Below are positions 45,289-56,462 of a stretch of DNA of 64,000 bases, piece after piece (position 1 is the stretch's first letter; each line of letters opens with the position of its first letter). The notes beneath the pieces were generated by a model that saw only the letters and a program-made list of their open reading frames with translations, searched no databases and was not told where the DNA came from. Source of the stretch: Synechococcus sp. KORDI-100 (lineage in GTDB: Bacteria > Cyanobacteriota > Cyanobacteriia > PCC-6307 > Cyanobiaceae); contig NZ_CP006269.1 of assembly GCF_000737535.1 (NCBI RefSeq), positions 558,001-622,000 on the forward strand, read 5' to 3'. Made by a program: the position numbers and the translations under genes.

Positions 45289-47364
45289 TCAGGAATTGCC
45301 CTGATTCTTGGAGATGATGGCTTCAGCCACATTGCGAGGAACTTCGGCGTAGTTGTCGAATTCCATTGAGAAAATGCCCCGGCCCTGGGTCATGGAACGG
45401 AGCTCGGTGGCGTAACCGAACATCTCAGCCAGGGGCACCTTGGCTGAGATTTTTGAGGTGCCGTCTTCAACAGACTGCCCCTCAACCTGTCCCCGTCGGG
45501 ACGACAGGTCGCCGATGATCGAACCGAGGAAATCCTCGGGGACCTCGACTTCGACTTTCATCATCGGCTCGAGCAGCACTGGATTGCACTTCTTGACGCC
45601 GTCCTTGAAGGCCATGGAGCCAGCGATCTTGAACGCCATCTCCGAGGAGTCCACATCGTGGTAGGAGCCATCAACCATCGTGCACTTGACATCGATGAGA
45701 GGGAACCCAGCGATCACGCCGGATTCGCAGGTCTCCTTCATGCCCTGTTCAGCAGGCTTGATGTATTCCTTCGGAACAACACCGCCAACGATTTTGTTGA
45801 CGAATTCGAAACCTGAGCCCGGTTCACCGGGCTCCATCTCGATGACCACGTGGCCGTACTGGCCCTTGCCTCCCGTCTGACGGGAGAATTTTCCTTCACC
45901 ACCGGCGGAACCACGGATGGTTTCCCTGTAGGACACCTGAGGTGCGCCGATGTTGGCTTCCACCTTGAACTCTCGGAGCATTCGGTCCACGAGGATTTCG
46001 AGGTGAAGTTCCCCCATGCCGGCAATCACGGTCTGGCCGGTCTCTTGGTCGGTGCGCACCCGGAATGTGGGATCCTCTTCAGCTAGAGACACCAGGGCTT
46101 TGGAGAGTTTCTCCATGTCCCCTTTGGTCTTTGGCTCCACAGCCACAGAGATCACCGGCTCCGGAACGAACAGGGTCTCGAGGACGATCGGGTCGTCCGG
46201 TGTGCAGAGCGTGTCACCTGTGGTGGTGTTCTTCAGACCCAGTACGGCTCCGAGATCTCCGGCGCGCAGGGCATCGACTTCCTCGCGATCATCGGCCTTG
46301 AGCACCACAAGACGGGAAATGCGCTCCTTGGCATCCTTGGTGGAGTTGAGGACGTAGCTGCCTTTTTCGAGCACACCCGAGTACATGCGGACGAAGGTGA
46401 GTTTTCCGTAGGGGTCAGCCATCACCTTGAACGCCAGTGCACTGAAAGGAGCGCTGTCGTCGGAGGGGCGGACCGCTTCCTTGCCATTCGGCAGAACACC
46501 CTGAATCGGGGGAACATCAACGGGCGCCGGCAGGTAGTCAATCACCGCATCAAGAACCAGTTGAACACCTTTGTTCTTGAAGGCTGAGCCGCAGAGCATG
46601 GGAACAAGGCCGTGCTTGAGAACGCCTTCACGGATCCCGTCCTTGAGCTCCTGCACAGAGAGTTCACCACACTCGAGAAACTTTTCAATCAGCTCCTCGT
46701 CGGTTTCTGCGACAGCCTCCATCAACTTGCCGCGCCATTCGGCCGCTTCATCTGCCATGTCTGCTGGGATATCGGTTTCCTCGATATCCGTGCCGAGATC
46801 ATTTTTATAGATGTAGGCCTTGTTGCCGACGAGATCGATGATGCCGCTGAGTTCACCCTCTGCTCCAATGGGGAGCTGGATCGGTACGGCGTTGGCCTTG
46901 AGACGACTGGTGATCTGCTCGTGAACCTTGAGGAAATCGGCTCCGGTGCGGTCCATCTTGTTGACGAACACCATGCGCGGCACTGAGTACCGATCGGCCT
47001 GACGCCAGACGGTCTCCGACTGAGGCTGCACACCACCCACAGCGCAGAACACAGCAATTACGCCGTCGAGCACACGCATGGAACGCTCCACCTCGATGGT
47101 GAAGTCCACGTGACCGGGGGTATCAATGATGTTGATCCGATGGTCTTCCCAGCTCGTGGAAATGGCCGCAGCAGTGATGGTGATGCCGCGCTCGCGTTCC
47201 TGGGCCATCCAGTCGGTTACAGCCGCACCGTCGTGGACTTCACCGATCTTGTGAACCACGCCCGAGTAGAACAGAATCCGTTCGGTCGTGGTGGTTTTGC
47301 CGGCATCGATATGAGCGGCGATTCCGATATTTCTGACGCGTTCCAGGGGAAAGGCGCGGTCCAC
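45289..47364 (-). CDS. fusA: elongation factor G
   Basis: 691 residues. GTPase motifs: [19 protein letters not shown] (P-loop), DTPGHVDFT and [10 protein letters not shown]. Domains II-V follow, with the [29 protein letters not shown] and the C-terminal [28 protein letters not shown] region. It drives translocation and ribosome recycling. It is the third gene of the str operon, 90 bases after rpsG. The start is consistent with [20 protein letters not shown]. Confidence 0.99.
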   Translation of the reverse strand: MDRAFPLERVRNIGIAAHIDAGKTTTTERILFYSGVVHKIGEVHDGAAVTDWMAQERERGITITAAAISTSWEDHRINIIDTPGHVDFTIEVERSMRVLDGVIAVFCAVGGVQPQSETVWRQADRYSVPRMVFVNKMDRTGADFLKVHEQITSRLKANAVPIQLPIGAEGELSGIIDLVGNKAYIYKNDLGTDIEETDIPADMADEAAEWRGKLMEAVAETDEELIEKFLECGELSVQELKDGIREGVLKHGLVPMLCGSAFKNKGVQLVLDAVIDYLPAPVDVPPIQGVLPNGKEAVRPSDDSAPFSALAFKVMADPYGKLTFVRMYSGVLEKGSYVLNSTKDAKERISRLVVLKADDREEVDALRAGDLGAVLGLKNTTTGDTLCTPDDPIVLETLFVPEPVISVAVEPKTKGDMEKLSKALVSLAEEDPTFRVRTDQETGQTVIAGMGELHLEILVDRMLREFKVEANIGAPQVSYRETIRGSAGGEGKFSRQTGGKGQYGHVVIEMEPGEPGSGFEFVNKIVGGVVPKEYIKPAEQGMKETCESGVIAGFPLIDVKCTMVDGSYHDVDSSEMAFKIAGSMAFKDGVKKCNPVLLEPMMKVEVEVPEDFLGSIIGDLSSRRGQVEGQSVEDGTSKISAKVPLAEMFGYATELRSMTQGRGIFSMEFDNYAEVPRNVAEAIISKNQGNS

Positions 47365-47454
47365 AGGAAAATCTCCGGGGTGGGGCGTTAAAAGGCGGGT
47401 GAGACTCTACAGGCCAGACGTGTCTTTCAGACGTGTCGCGCTGGTATTCGATCT

Positions 47455-47925
47455 CTAATAGCGGTAATGGGCGAACGCCTTGTTGGCTTCGGCCATCTTG
47501 TGCGTTTCCTCGCGCTTGCGGACAGCGCTGCCGGACTCGTTGGCGGCATCCATCAGTTCACCAGCGAGCTTGTGAGCCATGCTGCGACCGTTGCGTGAGC
47601 GGGAGAAACTGACGAGCCAGCGCAGTGCCATGGCGGTGCCGCGTTCCTGACGCACTTCCATCGGAACCTGATAAGTCGCGCCACCCACACGGCGGGCGCG
47701 CACCTCGACGAGGGGTGTGGCGTTTTTGACGGCGGTTTCAAACAGCTCGAGAGGATCACCTCCCGTGCGCTCGTTGATCAGTCCGAAGGCATCCGAAAGG
47801 ATCCGCTGGGCCGTGGATTTCTTTCCGTGCTTCATCAACCGGGCCACCATCATCGTGGCGAGTCGGCTGTTGAACTGGGGATCGGGCAGAACCGGGCGTT
47901 TTTCAGCGGCGTTGCGGCGGGACAT
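47455..47925 (-). CDS. rpsG: ribosomal protein S7
   Basis: 156 residues. It begins [42 protein letters not shown] and includes [19 protein letters not shown] and the closing [14 protein letters not shown], all typical S7. It nucleates the 30S head on 16S rRNA. It lies between rpsL (57 bases upstream) and fusA. Confidence 0.99.
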   Translation of the reverse strand: MSRRNAAEKRPVLPDPQFNSRLATMMVARLMKHGKKSTAQRILSDAFGLINERTGGDPLELFETAVKNATPLVEVRARRVGGATYQVPMEVRQERGTAMALRWLVSFSRSRNGRSMAHKLAGELMDAANESGSAVRKREETHKMAEANKAFAHYRY

Positions 47926-47982
47926 GGAGGGTCAGGTCTTTGTGAGCGGAATGGATGGTGAAGGTCTTATTGGCTGCGGAAA

Positions 47983-48357
47983 TTACTCCTTCGGAGCTTT
48001 GGCACCGTATTTGGAGCGGGACTGACGACGGTCCTTGACGCCAGCGGTGTCCAGGGTGCCGCGAATGATGTGATATCGAACGCCGGGAAGATCCTTGACA
48101 CGTCCACCACGGATCAGCACGACGGAGTGTTCCTGCAGGTTGTGGCCGATGCCGCCGATGTATGCGGTGACCTCGAAGCCGGAGGTGAGTCGCACACGAG
48201 CCACTTTGCGCAACGCCGAGTTGGGTTTCTTCGGCGTGGAGGTGTAAACGCGGGTGCAAACACCGCGTCGCTCCGGACAGGCCTTCAGGGCAGGGGACTT
48301 GGTCTTGGCCTTGAGGCGTGAGCGCTCCGAGCGGATCAGCTGTTGGATGGTTGGCAT
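47983..48357 (-). CDS. rpsL: ribosomal protein S12
   Basis: 124 residues from the ATG at 48357 ([12 protein letters not shown]); a longer open frame is upstream but not part of the protein. The decoding-centre loops [27 protein letters not shown] and [21 protein letters not shown] are intact; the lysines at the streptomycin-resistance positions are in TPKKPNSA and GGRVKDLPG. It is the first gene of the str operon (rpsL-rpsG-fusA-tufA-rpsJ). Confidence 0.99.
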   Translation of the reverse strand: MPTIQQLIRSERSRLKAKTKSPALKACPERRGVCTRVYTSTPKKPNSALRKVARVRLTSGFEVTAYIGGIGHNLQEHSVVLIRGGRVKDLPGVRYHIIRGTLDTAGVKDRRQSRSKYGAKAPKE

Positions 48358-48428
48358 CGAGGGTCGGTAAGCGGTCGGACGCCCCGACCAGATTCGACAA
48401 TCCGTCACTTTACTGGGTCGCTGACCCC

Positions 48429-48755
48429 TCAGGTTCGACTGAAGGCGCTTCCGCAGGCACAGGGTTCGATCCCAGCTCCACTTCGGATCAGAAAGCCACC
48501 GCCGCTGAGATCGCCGCGGTAGTCGAGGCAGAGGCCCTGCAGCTGACCCAGCTGATTTTCAGGAGCATGCAGCGTGACACCGTCAGCCCTCGCGATGGCG
48601 ATGCCGGCCAGATGCCCGGGTCGGATGCGAATCACGTGCTCAGCACAGTCCCCCGGAGTCAGATCCAGATGCATCTGGCCAGGCGTGCCGGCCACGGCAG
48701 CCTGACGAGCCAACTCCGCCGCTGCGCTTGCGGTCAGACGCAGATTGGCAGCCAT
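48429..48755 (-). CDS. HesB/IscA-family iron-sulfur cluster carrier-like protein
   Basis: 108 residues from ATG 48755. The fold matches A-type carriers: [14 protein letters not shown], then strands and the C-terminal [21 protein letters not shown]. Cysteines are at 37, 99 and 101, the same positions as the Fe-S ligands of E. coli IscA (35, 99, 101), with CAC in place of the usual CGC. The gap between the first and second Cys is filled by a less conserved sequence than in SufA. It starts 20 bases after the NAGPA-type gene's stop on the same strand, so they may be co-transcribed, and ends 72 bases before rpsL. Confidence 0.82.
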   Translation of the reverse strand: MAANLRLTASAAAELARQAAVAGTPGQMHLDLTPGDCAEHVIRIRPGHLAGIAIARADGVTLHAPENQLGQLQGLCLDYRGDLSGGGFLIRSGAGIEPCACGSAFSRT

Positions 48756-48774
48756 CAGATTCTGCAGGGACCGT

Positions 48775-50481
48775 TCACCACAATGGCAGGGCTCTCTGCG
48801 GCACCAGTCCCAGCCCGTTGTGGATCCTGGGCGGGCTGCCACTTCCGTTGATCAACGAGCGGCCCGCCGCGACGAGGGTCGTCGAGCTTCCACCGTCGAG
48901 GTTGAGAGCATCACGCATGCCGAGTTGCTGCATGGCGAGGCTTGTCTCAAGCAGGGTGGGACTGCTGCCAACGCCTCGGATGGCCAGCATCCAGATTCCC
49001 CCTTTCCCCTGGCCGATCACGGTGCGTGGTGCTGTCTGGCTCAGGAAGCCAGGGCTGAATCCTTCGGCTCGACCGTTGAGAACAACCTGCCCGCCTTGGA
49101 TCAGAAGGGGTCCGCCGCCGAGCACATTCGGCATCTCGCCGAGCTTGTTGCTCGAGCGCATCTCCACCCTTGCCCGTTCTCCTGTCCCTGCCGGCAAGGG
49201 TGCTCCGCCACGGGCAACAACGAGATCTGATCCCTGAGGTAATGGAACCCCACGGCTGAGCTGATTGTTGTCGTACTGAGCGATCACGCGGCCTGCGCGA
49301 ATCAGGATCGCCTGTTCCCGGCCGCTGAGTGAGCGATAGAACGGGCCCCAGGCCGATGTGTAGCGGCTCAGACCTTTCTGGACGTAGCCGCTGTTGAGGA
49401 ACCCGAGCCCCCAGCGGCGACCGTTGTCGACCTGGAGTGCCTGATCCAGTCGCAGACGTCCGAAAGCCAGTGGGTGGTTGGCGCCCCAGGCGATCACACC
49501 CCGGTTCAGGATCGGACCCGACAGCCACAGCCCATTCCGACGCAAGGCGCCAAGCGGAAGCTGTTTGATGCGGTTGAAAAATCCACCATTGACGGCCACC
49601 AGTGCCCCTGCGGGCTGTGAGAGCTGGGGCAGGAAACGCAGGCCCTGCTGGCTGCCTGCCATCGCGAGGGGCGTCAGGCTCAGACCCAGCCGTGGCAGAT
49701 CTCCCCCGGCCCGCAGGATCTCGAGAGGTTTCACGCCAACACGGATGGTGCGGCGTTCGACGATGAGGCCGCGACGGATCAGGGCCGTGATCGCCGGGTC
49801 CGAGAGGGCCAAACCCTGGCTTCGCGTGGGTCGTCCAGAGGCAGTCGCCGGCTTGATCCCGTCCAGCACGACGCGCCAGGGACCGGCCAGGGTCAGGCTT
49901 TGAAGGTTGGTGGCCTGTCCGCGCAGCGTCAGCACAGAGCCGACCTGCCTCGGCATCAGCCCGAGACTGCGCAGCGTGTTCTGCTGACGTCGATCACTGC
50001 GCAGATTCAGCAGCAGATCGTTGCCACGGCGCTGCACGAAGACCGGTTGATCGATGTCCAGCACCAACCGTGCGGCCATGCTGCCTTTGCCCTGCCTCAG
50101 TTGCTGCAGCCGTGCTGTCGGCAGCTCCAGGCTGAGATTGTCCCTCTGACGCCGCAGGGTCACGCCGAGGCTGTTCAGCCATGACGCAACCTCCAGCCCA
50201 ACTTCATCCCCGAGTGTTCTGGCTGGGAACGACTGAAGTTCCTGGCGTTGTCCGTACCACTCCAGCTGCTCATTGCCGCCAGCTCTGCTGCGCCGGAAGC
50301 CCAGACGGGCTTCCAAAACGTTCAGTGGCAACCAGAGGCGATCCGGTCGCGACGAACTGCGCCCCTGCCAGGCCCAGGATGCATCGAGACGTTGCCCCTC
50401 GATCGACATGCGATCACCGCTGATCACCTCGCTGGAACGAAGCTCGGGCAGCGGTGGAGGCAGCTGAGCGATCAGAAGCAT
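48775..50481 (-). CDS. phosphodiester glycosidase (NAGPA domain) protein
   Basis: 568 residues. The C-terminal ~290 residues match the NAGPA/DUF2233 domain: ALVAVNGGFFNRIKQLPLGALRRNG near residue 295, GGGPLLIQGGQVVLNG, RTVIGQGKGGIWMLAIRG and the closing DALNLDGGSSTTLVAAG. The N-terminal half has repeated beta-strand-rich segments (LRLRRQRDNLSLELPTARLQQL-like), perhaps AMIN-like cell-wall-binding folds. A hydrophobic N-terminus (MLLIAQLPPPL) is short and does not make a clear signal peptide; the start may be further upstream. Such enzymes cleave sugar-phosphodiester bonds and may act on envelope polymers. Confidence 0.78.
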   Translation of the reverse strand: MLLIAQLPPPLPELRSSEVISGDRMSIEGQRLDASWAWQGRSSSRPDRLWLPLNVLEARLGFRRSRAGGNEQLEWYGQRQELQSFPARTLGDEVGLEVASWLNSLGVTLRRQRDNLSLELPTARLQQLRQGKGSMAARLVLDIDQPVFVQRRGNDLLLNLRSDRRQQNTLRSLGLMPRQVGSVLTLRGQATNLQSLTLAGPWRVVLDGIKPATASGRPTRSQGLALSDPAITALIRRGLIVERRTIRVGVKPLEILRAGGDLPRLGLSLTPLAMAGSQQGLRFLPQLSQPAGALVAVNGGFFNRIKQLPLGALRRNGLWLSGPILNRGVIAWGANHPLAFGRLRLDQALQVDNGRRWGLGFLNSGYVQKGLSRYTSAWGPFYRSLSGREQAILIRAGRVIAQYDNNQLSRGVPLPQGSDLVVARGGAPLPAGTGERARVEMRSSNKLGEMPNVLGGGPLLIQGGQVVLNGRAEGFSPGFLSQTAPRTVIGQGKGGIWMLAIRGVGSSPTLLETSLAMQQLGMRDALNLDGGSSTTLVAAGRSLINGSGSPPRIHNGLGLVPQRALPLW

Positions 50482-50586
50482 GATGAAAGTCGATAAGGGA
50501 GTGCCGCCTGCCTAGGATTGGGAAGAGAGATGATTTCTGCAGGCGCTGACGCTGCAGCTCATGCGTCCGTCCGGTTGATGTTCATG

Positions 50587-53500
50587 CCCGACTCCATCCA
50601 TTCCGTTGCTGCATCGTGGCCTCTTTGCGACTCCGTCGCACCGGAGTCTGTCGCGGGTGAGAAGGATGCCTGTGGAGTCGGGTTTCTGGCGCAGTTGTCA
50701 GGCGAAGCCAGCCATTGGGTTCTGAGCCAGGCGCTGCGGGGGCTTGGCTGCATGGAGCACCGCGGTGGATGCGGAGGGGATGGCGACTCCGGAGATGGAG
50801 CCGGTGTGCTCTGCGAAATACCCTGGTCTTACCTCAAATCCATCTGGCCGGAAGCCAATGCCGCCCGCGGCCTTGGCATGATTTTTCTACCTGCTGAAGC
50901 AGAGCGTCGCGATGAAGCCCGCCGGTTCTGTGAGGAGGAGGCCCGCAGCCTTGGTCTGACGTCGGAAGGCTGGCGTGTGGTCCCCGTGGATCCCGATGTG
51001 CTGGGACCACTGGCACGCGAGACCGCTCCAGTCATCGAGCAATGGCTCGTCGGTGGCGGCCAGGAAGGAGATGCATTCGAAGCTGCGCTGCTGCGTCTTC
51101 GCCGCAGGATTGGCTCCAGGGCAAGGCACGCCTGGGGCTTTGAGGCATCCAGGAACTTCTACGTGGCGTCGCTCAGCAGTCGCACGGTTGTCTACAAGGG
51201 CATGGTGCGGTCCGAGGTGCTCGCCCGCTACTACGCCGATCTTCGTGACCCTCGCTTTGAAGTGAGTTTTGCGGTGTATCACCGTCGCTTCAGCACGAAC
51301 ACGTTGCCCCGATGGCCTCTGGCACAGCCGATGCGGATGCTCGGTCACAACGGAGAGATCAACACGCTCCTCGGCAATCTCAACTGGGCGAAGGCGTCTG
51401 AAGCCAGTCTCGAGGAGGTCTGGGGTGATGCAGCCGGCGATCTCAATCCGGTGGTCAACGAAGCCTTCAGCGATTCCGCCAACCTCGACGCCACCCTGGA
51501 ATTGATGGTGAGGAGTGGTCGATCGATCACCGACAGCCTGATCACCCTGGTGCCTGAGGCATTTCGCAACCAGCCCGAACTTGACAATCGCCCTGATGTG
51601 ACGGCGATGTACGAGTTCAACGCCGGTATCCAGGAACCCTGGGACGGTCCTGCGCTCCTGGTCTTCGCCGATGGCAAGCGTGTCGGAGCCACGCTCGATC
51701 GCAATGGACTGCGTCCGGCTCGCTGGTGTGCCACGTCTGACGGCTTCGTGATCATGGGCTCTGAGACGGGCGTCGTTGATCTCAGCGGGAAGACCGTTGT
51801 CCGCAAAGGCCGGCTTGGACCTGGGCAGATGTTGGCTGTCGATCTGGAGAGTGGTCAGCTGCTCGATAACTGGGCGGTCAAAGAGGATGCCGCCGCGCGC
51901 TTTCCTTACAGCGACTGGCTTGCGCAGCATCGACGTTCCGTGGCGGCGCAACCCTGGAATCAGGAGTGTGCCCTCAGCGAATTCGATCTGCTCAGGCTGC
52001 AGACCGCCATGGGATTCACGGCCGAGGACCTCGATCTTGTGATCGAGGACATGGCTGGGCTTGGCAAGGAGCCCACCTACTGCATGGGGGATGACATCCC
52101 CCTGGCGGTTCTTTCGGATCGTCCGCATCTCCTCTACGACTACTTCAAGCAGCGCTTCGCTCAGGTCACCAACCCGCCCATCGATCCCTTGCGGGAGAAG
52201 CTGGTGATGAGCCTGGAGATGCATCTGGGAGAGCGCCGCCCTGCCCTGAAGCCGCAGGCGGCAGCTGCGGCCTTGATCCATCTGGACAGCCCGGTGATGA
52301 ATGAGGCCGAGCTGGCGGCGATCCGCCAGCAGGGTCTGCCCGTGCGAACGCTGTCCACACAGGTTGCTGTCGAAGCCTGCGCGGGGGGCCTGCAGTCAGC
52401 CCTTCAAGCGCTGTGCGACATGGCGGAGCAGGCGGTGCGCAACGGTGTTCAGGTGCTGGTGCTCTCCGATCGCGTCGATCAGGCCGGTCAGCCATCGGAC
52501 TTGAATGCCACCACCGTGGCGATGCCGGCGTTGCTGTCGGTGGGCGCTGTTCATCACCATCTGCTGCGTCAGAGACTGCGGCTGCACTGTTCACTCGTCC
52601 TCGAGACCGCCCAGTGCTGGAGCACCCACCATGTCGCCTGCCTGATTGGCTACGGCGCCAGCGCTGTCTGCCCCTGGCTCACCTGGGAAACCACTCGGCA
52701 CTGGTTGTCCCATCCCAAGACCCAGAAGCGGATCGAGCAGGGCAAGCTGCCGCAGCTAGACGCAGACAAGGTCCAGGCGAATGTGCGCCTCTCATTGGAG
52801 AACGGACTGCGCAAGATTCTTTCGAAGATCGGCATCTCTCTGCTCGCCAGCTATCACGGAGCCCAGATCTTCGAAGCGATCGGTCTGGGTGCGGATGTCA
52901 TCGACATCGCCTTTACCGGAACCACCAGCCGTGTGGCGGGTATGACCCTGGTTGAGCTTGCCAACGAGACCCTCACCCTGCATGCCAAGGCTTTCCCCGA
53001 GTTGAACCGCAGCAAACTCGAGTTCATGGGATTTGTGCAGTACCGCACCGGTGGCGAGTTCCATCTCAACAGCCCGGAGATGGCCAAGGCCCTGCATGCG
53101 GCTGTCAAATCCGGCCCCGGTTACGACCACTTCTCCACCTACAAAATTCTGTTGAAGAACCGGCCGGTCACCGCCCTGCGGGACCTGTTGGAGTTCAAGC
53201 TTGCCGCCTCCCCACTGCCGCTGGATCAGGTGGAGTCCGTCGAGAGCCTCTGCCGGCGCTTCTGCACCGGTGGCATGAGCCTCGGGGCCCTGTCGAGGGA
53301 AGCCCATGAGGTGCTGGCGGTGGCGATGAATCGCATCGGCGGCAAGAGCAACAGCGGCGAGGGCGGTGAGGATCCCGCACGATTCCAGACCCTGGACGAT
53401 GTCGATGCCGATGGGCGTTCATCGTCATTCCCCAGCATCGGCGGCCTCCGCAATGGAGATACGGCCTGTTCAGCGATCAAGCAGGTGGCGTCGGGACGCT

Positions 53501-55191
53501 TCGGCGTCACAGCCGAGTACTTGCGCAGCGGCAGACAGCTGGAGATCAAGGTGGCCCAGGGGGCCAAGCCTGGAGAGGGCGGGCAGCTGCCGGGGCCGAA
53601 GGTGGATGAGTACATCGCCTGGCTTCGCAACAGCAAGCCCGGCGTGGCGCTGATTTCGCCTCCGCCTCATCACGACATCTATTCCATCGAGGATCTGGCG
53701 CAATTGATCCACGATCTGCACCAGGTGCATCCCAAGGCTCCTGTGAGTGTGAAGCTGGTGGCCGAGATCGGGATCGGCACGATCGCTGCCGGTGTCGCCA
53801 AGGCCAATGCCGATGTGATCCAGATCTCCGGTCATGACGGCGGTACCGGTGCGTCTCCGCTGAGTTCGATCAAGCATGCCGGCAGTCCCTGGGAGCTGGG
53901 GCTGACGGAAGTGCACCGCAGCCTGGTGGAGAACGGGCTGCGGAACCGGGTGCTGCTGCGCGCTGATGGCGGCCTCAAGACGGGCTGGGACGTGGTCATC
54001 GCCGCTTTGCTCGGCGCCGAGGAATACGGGTTCGGTTCCGTCGCGATGATCGCCGAGGGTTGCATCATGGCCCGCGTTTGCCACACCAACAATTGCCCAG
54101 TTGGGGTGGCGACCCAGAAGGAAGCGTTGCGCAAGCGCTTCACCGGAGTCCCCGACCACGTGGTGAATTTTTTCTGGTACATCGCTGAGGAAGTGCGCCA
54201 GCTGCTCAGCCTGCTGGGGGTGGCTCGACTGGAGGATCTCATCGGTCGCAGCGAGCTGCTGCAGCCCCGCAGCGTCGAGCTGGCCAAAACCAGATGTGTT
54301 GATCTGTCGAGTCTGCTGGCGCCGATCGAGGGGGCCGAGGATCGTTCCTGGCTGCGTCACGCTGCCGATGCCCATAGCAATGGGCCGATCCTTGAGGACG
54401 GGCTGCTGGCGGATGCCGAGCTGATCCATGCGGTTGACACCCATGGCCGCCACAGCCGCACGATCGAGATCATCAACACCGACCGCAGTGTCTGTGCCCG
54501 GCTTGCCGGAGAGATCGCGCAGCGTCACGGCAATCGTGGATTTGCCGGACAGCTGGATCTCACCTTCCTCGGTGCGGCAGGACAGAGCTTCGGTGCATTC
54601 CTGGTCCAGGGAATGAATGTGCGACTCGAAGGCGAGGCCAACGACTACGTCGGTAAAGGCATGAACAGCGGTCGCATCAGCGTTGTGCCATCGGATCAGT
54701 GCGTTGATCCCGGCGAGCAGGTAATTCTGGGCAACACCTGCCTTTATGGCGCGACCGGAGGTGAGCTCTTCGCCCTTGGCCGTGCCGGTGAACGCTTCGG
54801 TGTCCGCAACAGCGGCGCCAGGGCTGTTGTTGAAGGTGCCGGCGACCATTGCTGCGAATACATGACCGGTGGTGTGGTGGTGGTTCTGGGCAGTACGGGT
54901 CGCAATATCGGCGCCGGCATGACGGGTGGTGTCACCTTCCTGCTGGATGAAGGCGATCGCGTGCAGCCGCGCGTGAATCCAGAGATCGTCGAGGTCTGCT
55001 GCATCACCACGGCTGAGCAGGAAGCCCTGCTCAAAGGTCTGCTCGAATCCCATCTGGCGGCGACAGGCAGTAGCAAGGCATCGGCTTTGCTGGCTGACTG
55101 GGCCGCGGCGAAGGGACGCTTCAAACTGCTGGTTCCCCCGAGCGAACGGGAGGCCATGGGCCTCACCGAAAAGCTGGCGGTTGCTGCCTGA
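50587..55191 (+). CDS. gltB: ferredoxin-dependent glutamate synthase
   Basis: 1534 residues from the ATG at 50587 (an earlier ATG at 50518 would give 1557). The N-terminal Ntn amidotransferase nucleophile is Cys30 in EKDACGVGF. RFSTNTLPRWPLAQPMRMLGHNGEINTLLGN follows, then the FMN/TIM-barrel synthase domain with GEGGEDPARF, PGEGGQLPGPKV, VSVKLVAEIGIGTIAAGVAKA, HDGGTGASPLSSIKHAG, and the 3Fe-4S cluster CHTNNCPVGVATQ, then the gltB C-terminal beta-helix (ANDYVGKGMNSGRI). It makes glutamate from glutamine and 2-oxoglutarate using reduced ferredoxin, the main nitrogen-assimilating step. No gltD is needed. YciI follows 33 bases later. Confidence 0.98.
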   Translation, partial: PDSIHSVAASWPLCDSVAPESVAGEKDACGVGFLAQLSGEASHWVLSQALRGLGCMEHRGGCGGDGDSGDGAGVLCEIPWSYLKSIWPEANAARGLGMIFLPAEAERRDEARRFCEEEARSLGLTSEGWRVVPVDPDVLGPLARETAPVIEQWLVGGGQEGDAFEAALLRLRRRIGSRARHAWGFEASRNFYVASLSSRTVVYKGMVRSEVLARYYADLRDPRFEVSFAVYHRRFSTNTLPRWPLAQPMRMLGHNGEINTLLGNLNWAKASEASLEEVWGDAAGDLNPVVNEAFSDSANLDATLELMVRSGRSITDSLITLVPEAFRNQPELDNRPDVTAMYEFNAGIQEPWDGPALLVFADGKRVGATLDRNGLRPARWCATSDGFVIMGSETGVVDLSGKTVVRKGRLGPGQMLAVDLESGQLLDNWAVKEDAAARFPYSDWLAQHRRSVAAQPWNQECALSEFDLLRLQTAMGFTAEDLDLVIEDMAGLGKEPTYCMGDDIPLAVLSDRPHLLYDYFKQRFAQVTNPPIDPLREKLVMSLEMHLGERRPALKPQAAAAALIHLDSPVMNEAELAAIRQQGLPVRTLSTQVAVEACAGGLQSALQALCDMAEQAVRNGVQVLVLSDRVDQAGQPSDLNATTVAMPALLSVGAVHHHLLRQRLRLHCSLVLETAQCWSTHHVACLIGYGASAVCPWLTWETTRHWLSHPKTQKRIEQGKLPQLDADKVQANVRLSLENGLRKILSKIGISLLASYHGAQIFEAIGLGADVIDIAFTGTTSRVAGMTLVELANETLTLHAKAFPELNRSKLEFMGFVQYRTGGEFHLNSPEMAKALHAAVKSGPGYDHFSTYKILLKNRPVTALRDLLEFKLAASPLPLDQVESVESLCRRFCTGGMSLGALSREAHEVLAVAMNRIGGKSNSGEGGEDPARFQTLDDVDADGRSSSFPSIGGLRNGDTACSAIKQVASGRFGVTAEYLRSGRQLEIKVAQGAKPGEGGQLPGPKVDEYIAWLRNSKPGVALISPPPHHDIYSIEDLAQLIHDLHQVHPKAPVSVKLVAEIGIGTIAAGVAKANADVIQISGHDGGTGASPLSSIKHAGSPWELGLTEVHRSLVENGLRNRVLLRADGGLKTGWDVVIAALLGAEEYGFGSVAMIAEGCIMARVCHTNNCPVGVATQKEALRKRFTGVPDHVVNFFWYIAEEVRQLLSLLGVARLEDLIGRSELLQPRSVELAKTRCVDLSSLLAPIEGAEDRSWLRHAADAHSNGPILEDGLLADAELIHAVDTHGRHSRTIEIINTDRSVCARLAGEIAQRHGNRGFAGQLDLTFLGAAGQSFGAFLVQGMNVRLEGEANDYVGKGMNSGRISVVPSDQCVDPGEQVILGNTCLYGATGGELFALGRAGERFGVRNSGARAVVEGAGDHCCEYMTGGVVVVLGSTGRNIGAGMTGGVTFLLDEGDRVQPRVNPEIVEVCCITTAEQEALLKGLLESHLAATGSSKASALLADWAAAKGRFKLLVPPSEREAMGLTEKLAVAA

Positions 55192-55224
55192 TCCGGTCCG
55201 CCTCAACGGTTCTGCACTGATCTG

Positions 55225-55533
55225 GTGGCCTGGTTCGTCAAGCACGAAACGTTCACATCTGAAACGGCTTCTCTGCCCATGGCCCAGCGGCGCCCATGTC
55301 TCGAGGCGCACCGGGCCTGGGTCGAGCAGCAGGTTGCTGCGGGACGGAAGATCCGCAGCGGATACCTGGTGGATGCAGAGCATCGGCCTGGTGGCGGTGG
55401 CCTGCTGATCTTCGAGGCGGATTCCTACGCCGAGGCGCTGGCGTGGGTGGAGCAGGACCCGATGATTCAGTCCGAGCTGGTGAGCTGGACGTTGCAGGAA
55501 TGGATCCCTGTCAGCGGGGATGGCTGGCCATGA
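55225..55533 (+). CDS. YciI-like protein
   Basis: 102 residues from a GTG at 55225. It has the YciI/ferredoxin-like fold pattern: [36 protein letters not shown] and [27 protein letters not shown] with the conserved aspartate of EQDP. YciI proteins are small dimeric ferredoxin-like-fold proteins of mostly unknown reaction; some act with dehalogenases or peroxidases. It follows gltB by 33 bases and could share its transcript. Its end overlaps lipA by 23 bases. Confidence 0.8.
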   Translation: MAWFVKHETFTSETASLPMAQRRPCLEAHRAWVEQQVAAGRKIRSGYLVDAEHRPGGGGLLIFEADSYAEALAWVEQDPMIQSELVSWTLQEWIPVSGDGWP

Positions 55534-56380
55534 GTCGTTGCACCTCGCCGGCGTGATAACTGCTGCGGGTTAGGGGAGTGCTCACCACCTGCAGGAAGTT
55601 CAGGTCTTGTTCGCCGATGTGGCGGTAGTGGTCGAATTGTCCGGGTGTGACGAAACGATCCACGGCCAGGTGCTTCGGGCCAGGGGAGAGGTACTGACCG
55701 ATGGTCACGATGTCCACCTGATGGGCGCGCAGATCGTGCAGCACCTCGATCACCTCCTCGTCGGTTTCGCCGAGCCCCACCATCAGTCCTGATTTGCTGT
55801 AAGCCTTCGGCCAGCCCTGACGGACCCGATGCAGCAGCTCCAGGGATCGCTTGTAGATGCCTTGGGGCCGTGCCAGCCGATACAGGCGCGGCACCGTTTC
55901 GATGTTGTGGTTAAGCACATGGGGGGCGGCGTCCATCACGGTGGTCAGGGCCTCCCAGTTGCCGCAGAAGTCAGGAATCAGCAGCTCGATCGTCGTCAGT
56001 GGTGAACGCTGCTTCACCTGCTCGATGCAGGCCACGAACTGGGAGGCTCCGCCGTCCTCAAGGTCATCGCGGTTCACCGAGGTGATCACCACATGCTTCA
56101 GGCCAAGGCGCGCCACCGCCTCTCCAACACGTATGGGTTCCGTCGGGTCCAGCGCCCGAACGCTCTTGTCGAAATCGATATCGCAGTAGGGGCAGGCGCG
56201 GGTGCAGCCGGGCCCCATGATCAGAAAGGTGGCGGTTCCTCCGGCGAAGCATTCACCGATGTTGGGACAACTGGCCTCCTGGCAGACCGTGTTGAGATTC
56301 AGGTCGAGCAGCAGATCGGAGACTGCACCGATACGTTCCCGCTGCGGGGCTTTGACGCGCAACCACTCGGGTTTGAGCAC
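55511..56380 (-). CDS. lipA: lipoyl synthase
   Basis: 289 residues. It has both Fe-S motifs: the auxiliary cluster set [17 protein letters not shown] (CxxxxCxxxxxC) and the radical-SAM set [14 protein letters not shown] (CxxxCxxC). [32 protein letters not shown] and [16 protein letters not shown]-like segments follow. It inserts sulfur into octanoyl groups to make lipoate for pyruvate dehydrogenase and the glycine cleavage system. It is convergent with yciI. Cyanobacteria often carry two lipA genes; which paralogue this is cannot be told. Confidence 0.95.
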   Translation of the reverse strand: MLKPEWLRVKAPQRERIGAVSDLLLDLNLNTVCQEASCPNIGECFAGGTATFLIMGPGCTRACPYCDIDFDKSVRALDPTEPIRVGEAVARLGLKHVVITSVNRDDLEDGGASQFVACIEQVKQRSPLTTIELLIPDFCGNWEALTTVMDAAPHVLNHNIETVPRLYRLARPQGIYKRSLELLHRVRQGWPKAYSKSGLMVGLGETDEEVIEVLHDLRAHQVDIVTIGQYLSPGPKHLAVDRFVTPGQFDHYRHIGEQDLNFLQVVSTPLTRSSYHAGEVQRLMASHPR

Positions 56381-56462
56381 GGCAGAACCGAATCAATGCT
56401 TGACCCTAGGTGTTGCAAGGGATTCATCGCCCGTTGTGGGTTGTCTCCTACGATGAATTCAA

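Noticed and set aside
50887-52281. 464-codon antisense frame in the first half of gltB
   Set aside because: Same reasoning: a shadow of a strongly conserved gene, with improbable composition rich in His, Arg and Gln.
53470-55383. 637-codon open frame antisense to gltB
   Set aside because: It lies wholly inside a certain gene. Antisense frames this long are common in GC-rich genes, and the peptide shows no family motifs.
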